Shown here: one piece after another, positions 35,098 to 44,260 of the stretch | Position numbering within the stretch: position 1 is the first letter of the stretch | Layout of the letters: each line of letters opens with the position of its first letter | Assembly (NCBI GenBank): GCA_009784725.1 | Contig: WQXS01000001.1 | Span: 108,451 to 172,450 of the forward strand | Direction: 5' to 3' | DNA: 64,000 bases | Source of the DNA: Oscillospiraceae bacterium | Lineage (GTDB): Bacteria > Bacillota > Clostridia > Oscillospirales > Oscillospiraceae | Program-made: the position numbers and the translations under genes | The notes under the pieces: generated by a model | The model's database searches: none | What the model saw: the letters and a program-made list of their open reading frames with translations, nothing else | What the model was told of the DNA's origin: nothing

Positions 35098-35111
35098 AGC
35101 CTCACCAAAAA

Positions 35112-35567
35112 TTAATAAACAACCTTAAATCTTATGGAAATATTACCATCGGATAAGGTTCCCGATTCCACCTTGGTAATACGTTTTGTGACGATTGAAA
35201 CATCCTTGCCTTTAATTACGAACGGCTGCAGGAGTGAAAACATATAATCGGTGTTGCTAAGGCGCAGCTTTGCACTTCCTGCCGTCATATTTACAAGCTC
35301 ACACATCGTATCATCTATTTCATCCGCTTCGATTTCCGCAACCGGGGTTCCAATCATATGAGAACACAGAATTTTTACATCGGGCTCATTTGCCGTGACA
35401 AAAAGCATCCCTGTTTTATTGCCTTGCAGGTACATAACACCAATAACTTCATCAAAGTCTTTGTTTGATTCCCTGCAGTCAACCTGGAGCTTTATACCCG
35501 AAACTGTGTAAACTACTTCACTTAGTGCATCACTGTAAATTTGCCCGAGTTCATTTGCTATATCCAT
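35112..35567 (-). CDS. cheX: CheX-type chemotaxis phosphatase
   Basis: A 151-residue CheC/CheX/FliY-family protein beginning MDIANELGQIYSDAL, with the single phosphatase motif ExxN in MCELVNMTAGSAK. It dephosphorylates CheY-P. The ATG at 35567 is chosen because AAAGGAGG lies upstream inside cheY, and it overlaps the cheY stop (TAATG). It is the only CheY phosphatase in the operon; no cheC, cheD or cheZ is seen. Confidence 0.85.
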   Translation of the reverse strand: MDIANELGQIYSDALSEVVYTVSGIKLQVDCRESNKDFDEVIGVMYLQGNKTGMLFVTANEPDVKILCSHMIGTPVAEIEADEIDDTMCELVNMTAGSAKLRLSNTDYMFSLLQPFVIKGKDVSIVTKRITKVESGTLSDGNISIRFKVVY

Positions 35568-35947
35568 TATGCGCCGCCTCCTTTTCCGATACATTCGACT
35601 ATTTTCGATTCAAGCTCATCAATCGTAAAGGGTTTGACAAGATAATTATCGGCTCCGGCACGGACTGCAGCGACAATACTTGTTTTATGTCCTTCGGTCG
35701 TTACCATCATTACGGGGATGCTTTTCATCTTATCATTGCTTTTTATTTCCTCAAGAACCTCAAAACCGGTTTTGCCGGGCATATTCCAGTCCAAAAGAAC
35801 AAGATCAATTTCTTCGTAGCGTTGTGAAAGAATTTCAAGAGCCTCAATGCCGTCCTGTGCTTCTTCGGTACTTAGATCAAGCACATCTGCAGCTGCTTTG
35901 ATAACCTTTCTCATAACGGATGAATCATCAACAATCAGTATTTTCAT
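35567..35947 (-). CDS. cheY: Chemotaxis response regulator CheY
   Basis: A 126-residue single receiver domain. Acidic pocket Asp7-Asp8 (LIVDDSS), phospho-acceptor Asp53 (LLDWNMPG), Thr in MVTTEG and Lys in VKPF are all present. Phosphorylated by CheA, it controls the flagellar switch. One-base overlaps on both sides (TAATG with cheR and with cheX). Confidence 0.93.
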   Translation of the reverse strand: MKILIVDDSSVMRKVIKAAADVLDLSTEEAQDGIEALEILSQRYEEIDLVLLDWNMPGKTGFEVLEEIKSNDKMKSIPVMMVTTEGHKTSIVAAVRAGADNYLVKPFTIDELESKIVECIGKGGGA

Positions 35948-36828
35948 TATAGATCACCATTTCTTTCTTTTTGCCCGGTCTGTACCGCTTTGGTATAGTA
36001 CGTAAGATTTTCATACGACTCTGCGTTAAACACGTCTCTTAGAATATTATAAAGAACATAAATGCCCGTAAACAGTATACCGCCCTCCGACAGGGAATCA
36101 TGGATTTTTGTGATAATTTCATTTTTAAGAGAATCCTGAAAATAAATCAAAACATATCTGCAGAAAATTATATCAAATTTTCCAAACTTGCTAAAATCAT
36201 TTTTAAGGTTAAAGCATTCGAATTTGACGGATTCTTTAATTCCGCGCTGAATATCCCATGCAGAGTTTACATTGTTAAAATACTCAGCCTTATAATGCTC
36301 GCTTATTCCCCTTGTCATACTGATTTTATCATATCTTCCTGTTTTTGCAATTTCAAGAACACGGTCTGAAATATCGGTTGCAAATATCTCGAAATCCAAT
36401 AGAGAAATATCAAGGATTTTATTGCGTTTTATGTAATTATCTATGCACATTGCAATCGAATAAGGTTCTTGTCCCGTGGAAGCCGCCGTGCTCCAGATGC
36501 GTATTTTTTTCTTTTTCCCTGCTCTGAGCTGCTCTATAAATCCCGGGAGTATCTCCCGCTCGAAGCATTTCCAAAGCACCGCATCGCGAAACCACAAGGT
36601 CTCATTGACAGTGATTGCGTTAATTACTTTTTGGTCTGTTTCGGGGTTGCGCTTTGCAAGAACATTTCTGTAAAAATCATCAAATGACAACGCACCGTGG
36701 CTTAGCATCATATTTGACAGCTTTGTTTCAATCAGATATTTTTTTTCGGGAGGAATAACGATTCCGCTGACATCGGTTATGTAATTCCGGATTAACTCAT
36801 AATCCTTGTCATTTACCAACTCTTGCAC
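35947..36828 (-). CDS. cheR: Chemoreceptor methyltransferase CheR
   Basis: A 293-residue SAM-dependent methyltransferase. It has an N-terminal helical domain, then a Rossmann methyltransferase with WSTAASTGQEPYSIAM (SAM motif I), EIFATDIS and FDIIFCRYVLIYF. It methylates receptor glutamates for adaptation. Coupled to cheY by a one-base overlap; 34 nt downstream of cheB. Confidence 0.93.
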   Translation of the reverse strand: MQELVNDKDYELIRNYITDVSGIVIPPEKKYLIETKLSNMMLSHGALSFDDFYRNVLAKRNPETDQKVINAITVNETLWFRDAVLWKCFEREILPGFIEQLRAGKKKKIRIWSTAASTGQEPYSIAMCIDNYIKRNKILDISLLDFEIFATDISDRVLEIAKTGRYDKISMTRGISEHYKAEYFNNVNSAWDIQRGIKESVKFECFNLKNDFSKFGKFDIIFCRYVLIYFQDSLKNEIITKIHDSLSEGGILFTGIYVLYNILRDVFNAESYENLTYYTKAVQTGQKERNGDL

Positions 36829-36862
36829 CGGGTAAACCTCTTTCGTTTAAAATAAGTAATAA

Positions 36863-38032
36863 TCAAATATATGTAAATCCGTTGATTTCTGCTGCTATTT
36901 TGTCCAAATCCAAAATCTTGTCGGCCAAACCGGCCTCAACAACGGCGCGCGGCATTCCGTAAACCACGCATGTTTTTTCACTCTGTGCTATCGAATAACA
37001 TTTCTTCATTTCCTTTAACTGAACAAGACCTCTCAGGCTGTCATGACCCATCCCCGTAAGCACGACGGTAAGAATGCGGATACCCTTAAAAGTATGAGCT
37101 ACAGACTCGAAAAGTGCATCGGCTGCGGGGCGTACGCCGTTTAGAGGAGGGGAGTCGTCGAGATATACGACATTATCCGAGTTGAGCCTCATGTGAACCC
37201 CGCCGGGTGCAAAGTATACTGTTTTGCCGGTTAGTTTCTCTCCGTCCTCGGCAACTTTTACGTTAATTGTTGCCTTTGTATTAAGACGCTCGACAAGAGT
37301 TCCGATAAAATGCGGAGGCATGTGCTGTACAACCAGAATGGGTACCGGGATGTCCGGGTTTATTGCAGGCAGGATAGTTTCAAGTGCTCTTGGCCCTCCC
37401 GTGGAAACCGCAATAAGAATTATCTGCGGGCGAAAGGCTTTCCCGGGTGTTGATTTTTTTGCTTTTGAACCGGATACCGCTGATTTTGCTTTTCTATTTT
37501 TGCTCTCTGAGCCATGCATGTCCGAAGCGTCTGCACCATGCCTGCCTGTTTCATTGTCTGCGCTTTGCTTTTCAAGCCCGTCCACACTTTGCTTTATAAG
37601 AACGTTTGTTTGTGATTCTTCAATGTTTCCTGTTCGTTGTATTCCGAGAATGTCCGACATTTTGTTTTTGACGGTTTCGAAATTTTCATTATAACTGTCA
37701 TAAATCGGCTTTGTCATACAATCGGATGCACCTGCGGAAAGGGCTTCAACAAAAACCTTTGCACTTGTAGATGAAGGTCTTGCGGTTACAAGAATGAATT
37801 GCTTTGGGTTGCATCGCATAACGAGCTTTATAAGCTCGGACAAGTCCTTGCCTTTGATTTCGGCGTCTATTATTACAATATCGGGGCTCTTTTGAACAAT
37901 GATATTTGCCGCTTCATTCCCGTCATTAACGCTGATAATCGAAGTACTGTCATCAACCTCTTCAATTGCGCTTTTAAACATTTTTGTATAAACAGGCGAA
38001 CTGTCTGCTATTAAAATTTTTACTTTCTTCAT
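36863..38032 (-). CDS. cheB: Chemoreceptor methylesterase/deamidase CheB
   Basis: A 389-residue protein with an N-terminal receiver (about 1-125), a longer-than-usual Ser/Lys-rich linker (about 130-195) and a C-terminal methylesterase with catalytic Ser210 (STGGP), His237 (QHMPPH) and Asp331 (GMGHDS). It removes receptor methyl groups and deamidates glutamines when phosphorylated. GAGGGAG lies 3 nt before the ATG. Confidence 0.93.
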   Translation of the reverse strand: MKKVKILIADSSPVYTKMFKSAIEEVDDSTSIISVNDGNEAANIIVQKSPDIVIIDAEIKGKDLSELIKLVMRCNPKQFILVTARPSSTSAKVFVEALSAGASDCMTKPIYDSYNENFETVKNKMSDILGIQRTGNIEESQTNVLIKQSVDGLEKQSADNETGRHGADASDMHGSESKNRKAKSAVSGSKAKKSTPGKAFRPQIILIAVSTGGPRALETILPAINPDIPVPILVVQHMPPHFIGTLVERLNTKATINVKVAEDGEKLTGKTVYFAPGGVHMRLNSDNVVYLDDSPPLNGVRPAADALFESVAHTFKGIRILTVVLTGMGHDSLRGLVQLKEMKKCYSIAQSEKTCVVYGMPRAVVEAGLADKILDLDKIAAEINGFTYI

Positions 38033-38050
38033 AAACTCCCTCGGTTTACC

Positions 38051-40060
38051 CTAGCTTGTTTTGAAGTCTTGAACGGATTCTTCCAGCTCGTTTGCCATGT
38101 TTAGTATAATATCGCTTGCGTCATTTGTTGAACCTGCGCTTTTATTTACGGCTCCCGCTTCTTCATTTATAAGCTGCAGGTTTTTGGAAATGTCAACAAG
38201 ACCCGATGCCATTTCCTGAGCTGTACGGTTGATTTCACTTACATTGTTGGAAGCGCGCTCGGAGTTCATTGCAATCTCCTGCGTACCGATAACAAGCTCG
38301 GCGGTTGATTTTGCGATTTCATTAACGCCTTTTGCGGAATCAACAACTGTTTTTGTAACGGACTGCGCATTTTCGGAAATTCTGTTTATCTCGGCAGTAA
38401 TTTCCTTCATTCTTCTTGCGGCATCGGCTGATTCTTCGGTAATCTGGTCACTGCGTGTGCCTTGCCTGTTCATCTCCTGAGCAAATGAATTTATATACTC
38501 GGTCATTGCATTGATGATTGCAGTAATTTCGGAAACTGCTCCGACAGCTTCAGGCATGTTACGCTGCATGTTTTCAATCTGGTCGGCTATTTCATCGGTT
38601 GCGGTTGTAGTCTGTTTCGCAAGCTCCTTAACCTCATTCGCAACTACCATGAATCCCTTACCTGCCTCGCCGGCACCTGCGGCTTCAATTGCGGCATTAA
38701 GAGCGAGCATATTTGTCTGGTCCGCAATATCACTTATAACACTGACGATTTTACCAATCTGCTTGCTTGCGTCTTCGAGTGAGCGGATTATTTTATTTGT
38801 ATTTTTGGCCTTTTCATCGGCATCCGACATTTTATCCTTGGTTACTCCGCATTGTTCGCTTACAAGCGAAATAGAATTGCTTATTTCATCAACATTATCG
38901 GCAACGGTAAAAAAGATGCCCGACACATGATTGACCGAGTCGGATGCTTTTGAAATGCTGTCCTGGATATCGTCAACAAGTGTGCTTGATTGGGTGACCC
39001 TTGTGCTTGTCTCTTCGGCAGCGGCGGCAACGGTGCTGATTGTTGAGTTTATTTCCTCAATTGAAGATGCGACTGCACTGATATGTGAGCTTGCTGTCGA
39101 CAGGGAGTTTGTAGACTGTGTCATTCCTGCGGAAAACTCTTCTGTTACCGTACTGACGGAAGCTGTCTTTTCACTGAGTTCCTTACTGTTGGTTGCCATA
39201 TGTGATGACAAGGCGGAAAGAACCGTTGCGGATTCGCGCATTTCATGTGCAGTTGCCCGTATTCCGTCAATAGTATTCCGGTTAAACTCAAGCAGCGAGT
39301 TGCAGATTTTAAAGAATTCACCAAACTCTCCGCCGTATTGCTCGGGAAATACCTGTGTAAAATCACCGCCCGAAACAACAGAAATTACCTTTGCACCTTC
39401 TATAAGAGGTCTGCTTAGCGATATTGAAAAGTATATACCAAGGCCAAGGACTATGACCATTCCTGCTACGGCAATAATTATCAGCTGCACAAATGCAGAC
39501 TCGGCACGTTCGACATTGGAGGTGGCAAGATTTCTTCCCATATTAAGTCTGAGCCCGTTAAGTGTTGCCATAATATCCAGTAAATTATCACTCAGAGGCG
39601 AAAGAGTCTCGGTGACAGTATCCCTGATAGCTTCAGGCTCATCCAGAATTGACGACCTGTATGATATCAAAGTCATTTCATAATTATCAAGATACTGCTC
39701 AAACTCTGCAAAAAGGACAAAAGCTTCCTGTAAAACGATGGTATCATAGAATATCTGCATCATTTCTCTTGTATGTGTTAATCGCTCCAGCATGCCGTTG
39801 AGTGCGGCTTCTCTGGCCTGCCGGTCGGGAAGGGTCATCATGTCTCTGCCTTCCACCTTAAGCCTTTCGACTGCCTCTCTTGCGGAGAACAAGCTGCCGA
39901 GCGGGTCAATGACAACATCAATTGTCTGGTGGCTTTCTCTGATTGTGCCTTGCAGATTGGTAATCGCAATCAGCAAAATTGCCAGCATAATTGCAATTAC
40001 AACCATAAAAACCGTAATCAGCCTTGTCCTTATTTTCATGTTCTTAAATAAATTATTCAC
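38051..40060 (-). CDS. Methyl-accepting chemotaxis protein
   Basis: A 669-residue transmembrane receptor. TM1 is at about 10-32; a helical (four-helix-bundle-like) extracytoplasmic sensor of about 160 residues follows; TM2 is at about 196-220, then HAMP and a cytoplasmic signalling coiled coil. The hairpin tip is canonical in form ([20 protein letters not shown], about 440-465) with Gly replacing the usual Arg of EAARAGE. The GTG at 40060 follows GGAGG and overlaps the cheW end by 8 nt; the frame upstream of it is cheW sequence. It is the only receptor in the window. Confidence 0.92.
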   Translation of the reverse strand: MNNLFKNMKIRTRLITVFMVVIAIMLAILLIAITNLQGTIRESHQTIDVVIDPLGSLFSAREAVERLKVEGRDMMTLPDRQAREAALNGMLERLTHTREMMQIFYDTIVLQEAFVLFAEFEQYLDNYEMTLISYRSSILDEPEAIRDTVTETLSPLSDNLLDIMATLNGLRLNMGRNLATSNVERAESAFVQLIIIAVAGMVIVLGLGIYFSISLSRPLIEGAKVISVVSGGDFTQVFPEQYGGEFGEFFKICNSLLEFNRNTIDGIRATAHEMRESATVLSALSSHMATNSKELSEKTASVSTVTEEFSAGMTQSTNSLSTASSHISAVASSIEEINSTISTVAAAAEETSTRVTQSSTLVDDIQDSISKASDSVNHVSGIFFTVADNVDEISNSISLVSEQCGVTKDKMSDADEKAKNTNKIIRSLEDASKQIGKIVSVISDIADQTNMLALNAAIEAAGAGEAGKGFMVVANEVKELAKQTTTATDEIADQIENMQRNMPEAVGAVSEITAIINAMTEYINSFAQEMNRQGTRSDQITEESADAARRMKEITAEINRISENAQSVTKTVVDSAKGVNEIAKSTAELVIGTQEIAMNSERASNNVSEINRTAQEMASGLVDISKNLQLINEEAGAVNKSAGSTNDASDIILNMANELEESVQDFKTS

Positions 40061-40538
40061 TTTCGGTACCTCCAAATGATGAATTTCCTGAATATGTATC
40101 GCTGCCCGGAATAAATTTTCTTTGAATGGAGCCAATATCTATGATTCTGTAAAAAGTGCCGTCGGTTTCAGCTACACCCGAGATGCAAAAATTCCCTTCC
40201 TGACTTGCAGTAACCGGCGGCGGTCTTATATCGCCCGCATCTATTTCGATAAGGTTACCCGGTCTTTCAACGGCAAGCCCTACCTGATCCTCACTTCCGC
40301 CAAGAGACTTAAATACAATTGTATTTATATATCGCTCGGCCTCACATTGTTTATTATTGTCAAGAATTTTCCCGAGACTAAGAACCGTTATAACCCTGCC
40401 TTTCAGGTTTGCTATGCCGACAACCTCCGAAGGAGAAGAAGGAACAGGTGTTATTGCAAGCTTTCTTGCAACCTTCTGCACCAAAGTAACATCCACGGCA
40501 TATAACTCATTGTCTGCGGTAAAGCTTAAACCTCTCAC
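40053..40538 (-). CDS. cheW: Chemotaxis coupling protein CheW
   Basis: A 161-residue CheW domain ([17 protein letters not shown] start, [19 protein letters not shown] core) with a Gly/Ser-rich tail of about 25 residues. It links receptors to CheA. The GTG start overlaps the cheA stop by 4 nt with GGAGGTG ahead of it. Confidence 0.9.
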   Translation of the reverse strand: MRGLSFTADNELYAVDVTLVQKVARKLAITPVPSSPSEVVGIANLKGRVITVLSLGKILDNNKQCEAERYINTIVFKSLGGSEDQVGLAVERPGNLIEIDAGDIRPPPVTASQEGNFCISGVAETDGTFYRIIDIGSIQRKFIPGSDTYSGNSSFGGTESE

Positions 40539-43168
40539 AATGCACCTCCTTTACCCGAGCCGCTTCTGTTGCTTTTACGTGCTGTAATATCGTTTGCAAT
40601 TGCGGCTGTGTCAAGGAAAATAAGGACCTTTTCATTATATGCGCTTGTACCTGTTACAAAATCGGTATGAACCTGCGTCTCGTCAAGAACAAAAGCATCG
40701 TCGACCTTGTCGATAACTTTTCTTACAAGAAGTCCTGCAGGCGTATCGCTGTTTTTTAAGCTGAGCAGGTAAAGGCTTTCGTTTGTGTATGTACGTTTTC
40801 TGACAGGAGAGTAGTCCTCGGGACGAAGTATTCGGATGGTTTCCCCTGCAATGTTGATAAAGCTGCCTTTGCCGATTACCTGAATATCGCTTAAGCTTAT
40901 GGATTCGATTCGTGAAATATCTTCAATATCCACGGCAAAATACTCGGAGCCCGAGCAGTTAAAAAGCATAACCTGTCTGATTTCACCATGCTCGTCTATA
41001 TCTTCTTCTTCAGCCTCTTTGTCGGGCATAAGAAGCTTATATGCTTCATCCTCGATTGCGTTAACATCCATATAGCGCATGATGCCCTCCGCATCGAGAA
41101 TCATAACGGCCTGTCCGCTGCCGAGTACTGTGACATTTGAATAACACATACATCCGTGCAGATAAACGGGGAGCGGCTTTACAAGAACCTGCTCCATTTC
41201 AAGAGCGTCATCTATTATCATCGCAAAGCATCTTCCGCCTGCTCTGAGGACAAGGCATTTAACAACACCGAAGTGTTTGATCTGCGCAAGCATTTCATCT
41301 GCTGACATTGTATCGATACCGCTTGCTTTCCCTTCAATATCGAATATTGTAACAATAGGAATGACACGGCCGTCAAGGCTTAAAACGAGCGATTTATTCA
41401 CTTTATCAATTCGTTTTTTAGTGCTGTTGCTCCATACCCGTACTATACGCTCCACATTGAGCTCGGGAACGGCGTATGGTATGGAATCCATTGTCACGAT
41501 GAGTGAGCGTATAACGGATAAAGTGAGCGGGACTTTAAGCCGCATTGTTGTGCCTTTATCTATTTCGGAATCGATTTCAATCGAACCGCCGAGGTTTTCA
41601 ATGTTGGTTTTAACTATATCCATACCGACCCCGCGTCCGGAGTAGTTGGTTATTTTCTTTGCGGTTGAAATACCCGGCTCAAAAATCAAGCCTAATATTT
41701 CAGTCCTCGACATTTCGGAAAGGGTTTCCTCTGATGCAACCCCGCGCTCGAGAGCTTTGTGCCTTAATGCTTCTGCGTCAATTCCTGCCCCGTCATCTTT
41801 TACTTCGATGACTGCAAATCCGTCGCGCATGTATGCATCGAGAGTGATTAAACCTTTTATAGGCTTACCGAGCTCTGTCCGCCGCTCTGCAGATTCCAGC
41901 CCGTGGTCCGCCGAGTTTTTTACAAGCTGTGTTATCGGGTCTGTAAGCGCCTCAAGAAGATATTTATCGAGTGTAACATCATTGACCGGGATTTCTACGG
42001 AAATATCCTTACCGAGGCTTTTTGCCGTATCTCTGATAATTCGGGGGAATTTACTGAAGACAACACTGATAGGCTGCATTCTGGTATACATGACCTTTTC
42101 TTGTATCTCACTTGTCAAGCGGTTAAGATCATGCAAAATCGGGGGTAGTCCGGCAATGTTTTTTTCGTAGCCGGAAATTGATGAAAAAAGCTGGTTGCGG
42201 GTTAGAATCATTTCATTCGCTAAATCCATAAGGCTGTTGATAACAGTAATATCAAGCCGTATGAAGAAGTGTCCTTCCTCTTGCTCCTGTGCTTTTTTTT
42301 GCGGAGTTTCCCTTACAACGCCGGCTTTTTGTTTTGTTGCATCGGATGCCTGGACCTCCATTCCGAAAACAGTTTCTTTGTGCAGCAGGCGGACACGGCT
42401 TTTGTCGATTTCTATAGCCATTGAAAAAAGATCGAACTCAAGTATGCTTGTTACCAGCAAATCAAGGGTTGATGATTTGCTTTCCGTTAAAGCGCTGGAA
42501 ATAAGTTCGGTCAGCAGCGCTGCATCGGCATCCTTGAACATCAGGCTTTGCCCTTCGGTTTCACCTTTTTTTGTAATTATTGCCTCGACAATATTCCCAA
42601 CAGAAAAAAAGTTGTCAACCAGTTCCTTCGGGTTGGTAAAATACCTTCCGAGACTTTCGTTAAAAACAATATGTGCAAAAAATATCTTATGACCGTGCTT
42701 TGTTGCGTTTTCAAGTGTAGAAAGCAATTCTTCATCGGAAAAGTTAAAAGGCATCTTTTGGATGTCCGCAGAGTCCTCGTCTTCATCGGTGATATAAAAA
42801 GCTCTTAAATTTTTGACGACATCCTCGGTAAAGATTGATGAATCGTCGGTAACATGGTCGATAAGGTCGTTTAAACAATCGATGCACTGCATTACCGCAT
42901 CGACAATATCATCTGAAATCGGAAGCTTGCCGTCTTGAATCTGTAAAAATACACTTTCAAGCTCATGGGCGACAGTGACTATTTTTTTAAGCGAAAAGAA
43001 ACCTGCCGTGCCTTTTAAGCTGTGAGCAGAACGGAAAACGCTGTTCATTGCGTTGTAATCACCGCTAAGAGATTGGGCATCCAAAAAAGCCGCCTCAACC
43101 TTTTCGACATGGGTTTTGGCTTCGGTCACAAAATCATTAAGAAACAAGCCTGTCTCTATGTTCTTCAC
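40535..43168 (-). CDS. cheA: Chemotaxis histidine kinase CheA with two C-terminal CheW-like domains
   Basis: An 877-residue protein. It has an Hpt/P1 domain (phospho-His49 in SAHSLKGTAG), a roughly 190-residue intermediate region (P2-like or divergent), P3 dimerisation, and a P4 kinase with DHGLESAERR (N box), DDGAGIDAEAL (G1) and GRGVGMDIVK (G2). A P5 CheW-like domain follows at about 580-710, and a second CheW-like domain at about 730-860 (QVMLFNCSGSEYFAVDIEDI). Most CheA proteins end after P5. The GTG start has GGGAGAG upstream. First gene of the seven-gene operon. Confidence 0.92.
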   Translation of the reverse strand: MKNIETGLFLNDFVTEAKTHVEKVEAAFLDAQSLSGDYNAMNSVFRSAHSLKGTAGFFSLKKIVTVAHELESVFLQIQDGKLPISDDIVDAVMQCIDCLNDLIDHVTDDSSIFTEDVVKNLRAFYITDEDEDSADIQKMPFNFSDEELLSTLENATKHGHKIFFAHIVFNESLGRYFTNPKELVDNFFSVGNIVEAIITKKGETEGQSLMFKDADAALLTELISSALTESKSSTLDLLVTSILEFDLFSMAIEIDKSRVRLLHKETVFGMEVQASDATKQKAGVVRETPQKKAQEQEEGHFFIRLDITVINSLMDLANEMILTRNQLFSSISGYEKNIAGLPPILHDLNRLTSEIQEKVMYTRMQPISVVFSKFPRIIRDTAKSLGKDISVEIPVNDVTLDKYLLEALTDPITQLVKNSADHGLESAERRTELGKPIKGLITLDAYMRDGFAVIEVKDDGAGIDAEALRHKALERGVASEETLSEMSRTEILGLIFEPGISTAKKITNYSGRGVGMDIVKTNIENLGGSIEIDSEIDKGTTMRLKVPLTLSVIRSLIVTMDSIPYAVPELNVERIVRVWSNSTKKRIDKVNKSLVLSLDGRVIPIVTIFDIEGKASGIDTMSADEMLAQIKHFGVVKCLVLRAGGRCFAMIIDDALEMEQVLVKPLPVYLHGCMCYSNVTVLGSGQAVMILDAEGIMRYMDVNAIEDEAYKLLMPDKEAEEEDIDEHGEIRQVMLFNCSGSEYFAVDIEDISRIESISLSDIQVIGKGSFINIAGETIRILRPEDYSPVRKRTYTNESLYLLSLKNSDTPAGLLVRKVIDKVDDAFVLDETQVHTDFVTGTSAYNEKVLIFLDTAAIANDITARKSNRSGSGKGGAL

Positions 43169-43235
43169 CGCTTGGTCTCTCCCTTAAGTAATGAAAGTAA
43201 TAAATACAGACATAGTATACCATAAAAAAATACAT

Positions 43236-43264
43236 TTGAAATATATTTCTTATAAAGATATAAT
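43236..43264 (+). promoter_or_regulatory. SigA-type promoter for the two-receiver regulator
   Basis: TTGAAA (43236-43241), 17 nt, TATAAT (43259-43264), in the divergent region between cheA and the gene at 43351. Confidence 0.75.
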
Positions 43265-43350
43265 AGGCGCACAAATAGTGCTTCGTTTTGATTTTCAACG
43301 TAAAAAGGGGAGTTGAATTTCAAACGGTGCACCGATACAGGGGGATGCGA

Positions 43351-44190
43351 ATGTCTATAAATTCAGAGAAAAAGCATGTGCTTCTTATCAGTGGTGACCC
43401 GCGGATTCTAGCGGAAATAAAAATGGAGCTTATAGCTCATTTTCATGTCAGCATGTCTGCTGCAAGCTCATCTGCTTTAAATGCGCTCGACGCTTATACA
43501 ATATCTGCAGTTGTAATTTGCATCGGAGAAAACAGCGGAGCGGCATTTTCTGATTTCCATGACATTTTCGAAAGAGCCAAGAACTCGCATATTCCGATAC
43601 TGTTCATTGCCGAAAAAGGCAATGACGACGATGAAACAAAAGCCTTTGCTGTCGGAGCAGTCGACTATTCCGCAAGAAGACGGGGCACGGTCGATGCTCT
43701 TGTCAGCAGGATTAACCTTAGAATCAACGCAAGCGAACATGAAAAGCTGCTCATGATGGGTGAAAGCTTCTCTCCGACACCCGATGAGGTCACAGCAGAG
43801 CAGGCCCTCAACGGCAAAACTTTTCTGATAGTCGACGATGTCGGTCTTAACAGGCAGCTTATCAAAGCAATGCTCGAAGGTGTGGAAGGTCTCACAGTGG
43901 ATGAAGCGGCAGACGGAAAAGAAGCCTTCGAGATGTTTAAGAGCAGTCCCGAAAAATATTCACTTATACTCATGGACATTCAAATGCCGGTCATGGACGG
44001 GCTTGAGGCAACCATGGCAATAAGAGAGCTTAATAATGTGCATTCAAAAAACGTTCCGATAATCGCCCTGACCGCCGCCTCACTGGAATCCGAAGTAAAA
44101 GAATGCATGGACGCCGGCATGAACGACTTCATCGTAAAACCCATGGCCTACGACGACCTCATCGTCATGGCCGCTGAGCATTGCAGTTAA
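43351..44190 (+). CDS. Response regulator with degenerate plus canonical receiver domains
   Basis: A 279-residue protein. The N-terminal receiver-like domain (about 5-130) lacks the acidic pocket and phospho-Asp (VLLISGDPR; VICIGENS). The C-terminal receiver (about 150-279) is complete: FLIVDDVGLNRQL, Asp209 in LILMDIQMPVMDG, ALTA and VKPM. There is no output domain, so it acts by protein contact, perhaps in the chemotaxis pathway from which it is divergently transcribed. The ATG at 43351 has AGGGGGATG ahead; in-frame starts at 43345 and 43288 are less well placed. Confidence 0.8.
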   Translation: MSINSEKKHVLLISGDPRILAEIKMELIAHFHVSMSAASSSALNALDAYTISAVVICIGENSGAAFSDFHDIFERAKNSHIPILFIAEKGNDDDETKAFAVGAVDYSARRRGTVDALVSRINLRINASEHEKLLMMGESFSPTPDEVTAEQALNGKTFLIVDDVGLNRQLIKAMLEGVEGLTVDEAADGKEAFEMFKSSPEKYSLILMDIQMPVMDGLEATMAIRELNNVHSKNVPIIALTAASLESEVKECMDAGMNDFIVKPMAYDDLIVMAAEHCS

Positions 44191-44220
44191 AGAACCGTCC
44201 CCCTGTGTTCCTTGACACAA
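44191..44220. repeat. GGGGACGG-family unit
   Basis: AGAACCGTCCCCCTGTGTTCC directly follows the regulator stop and ends just before the MBOAT promoter -35 box. Confidence 0.7.
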
Positions 44221-44222
44221 AG

Positions 44223-44251
44223 TTGACAAACCATCGTTGCCTTGGCATAAT
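44223..44251 (+). promoter_or_regulatory. Promoter of the MBOAT gene (leaderless layout)
   Basis: TTGACA (44223-44228), 17 nt, CATAAT (44246-44251). The ATG at 44261 is 9 nt after the -10 box, and no ribosome site lies between. Confidence 0.7.
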
Positions 44252-44260
44252 GTGTTCATT

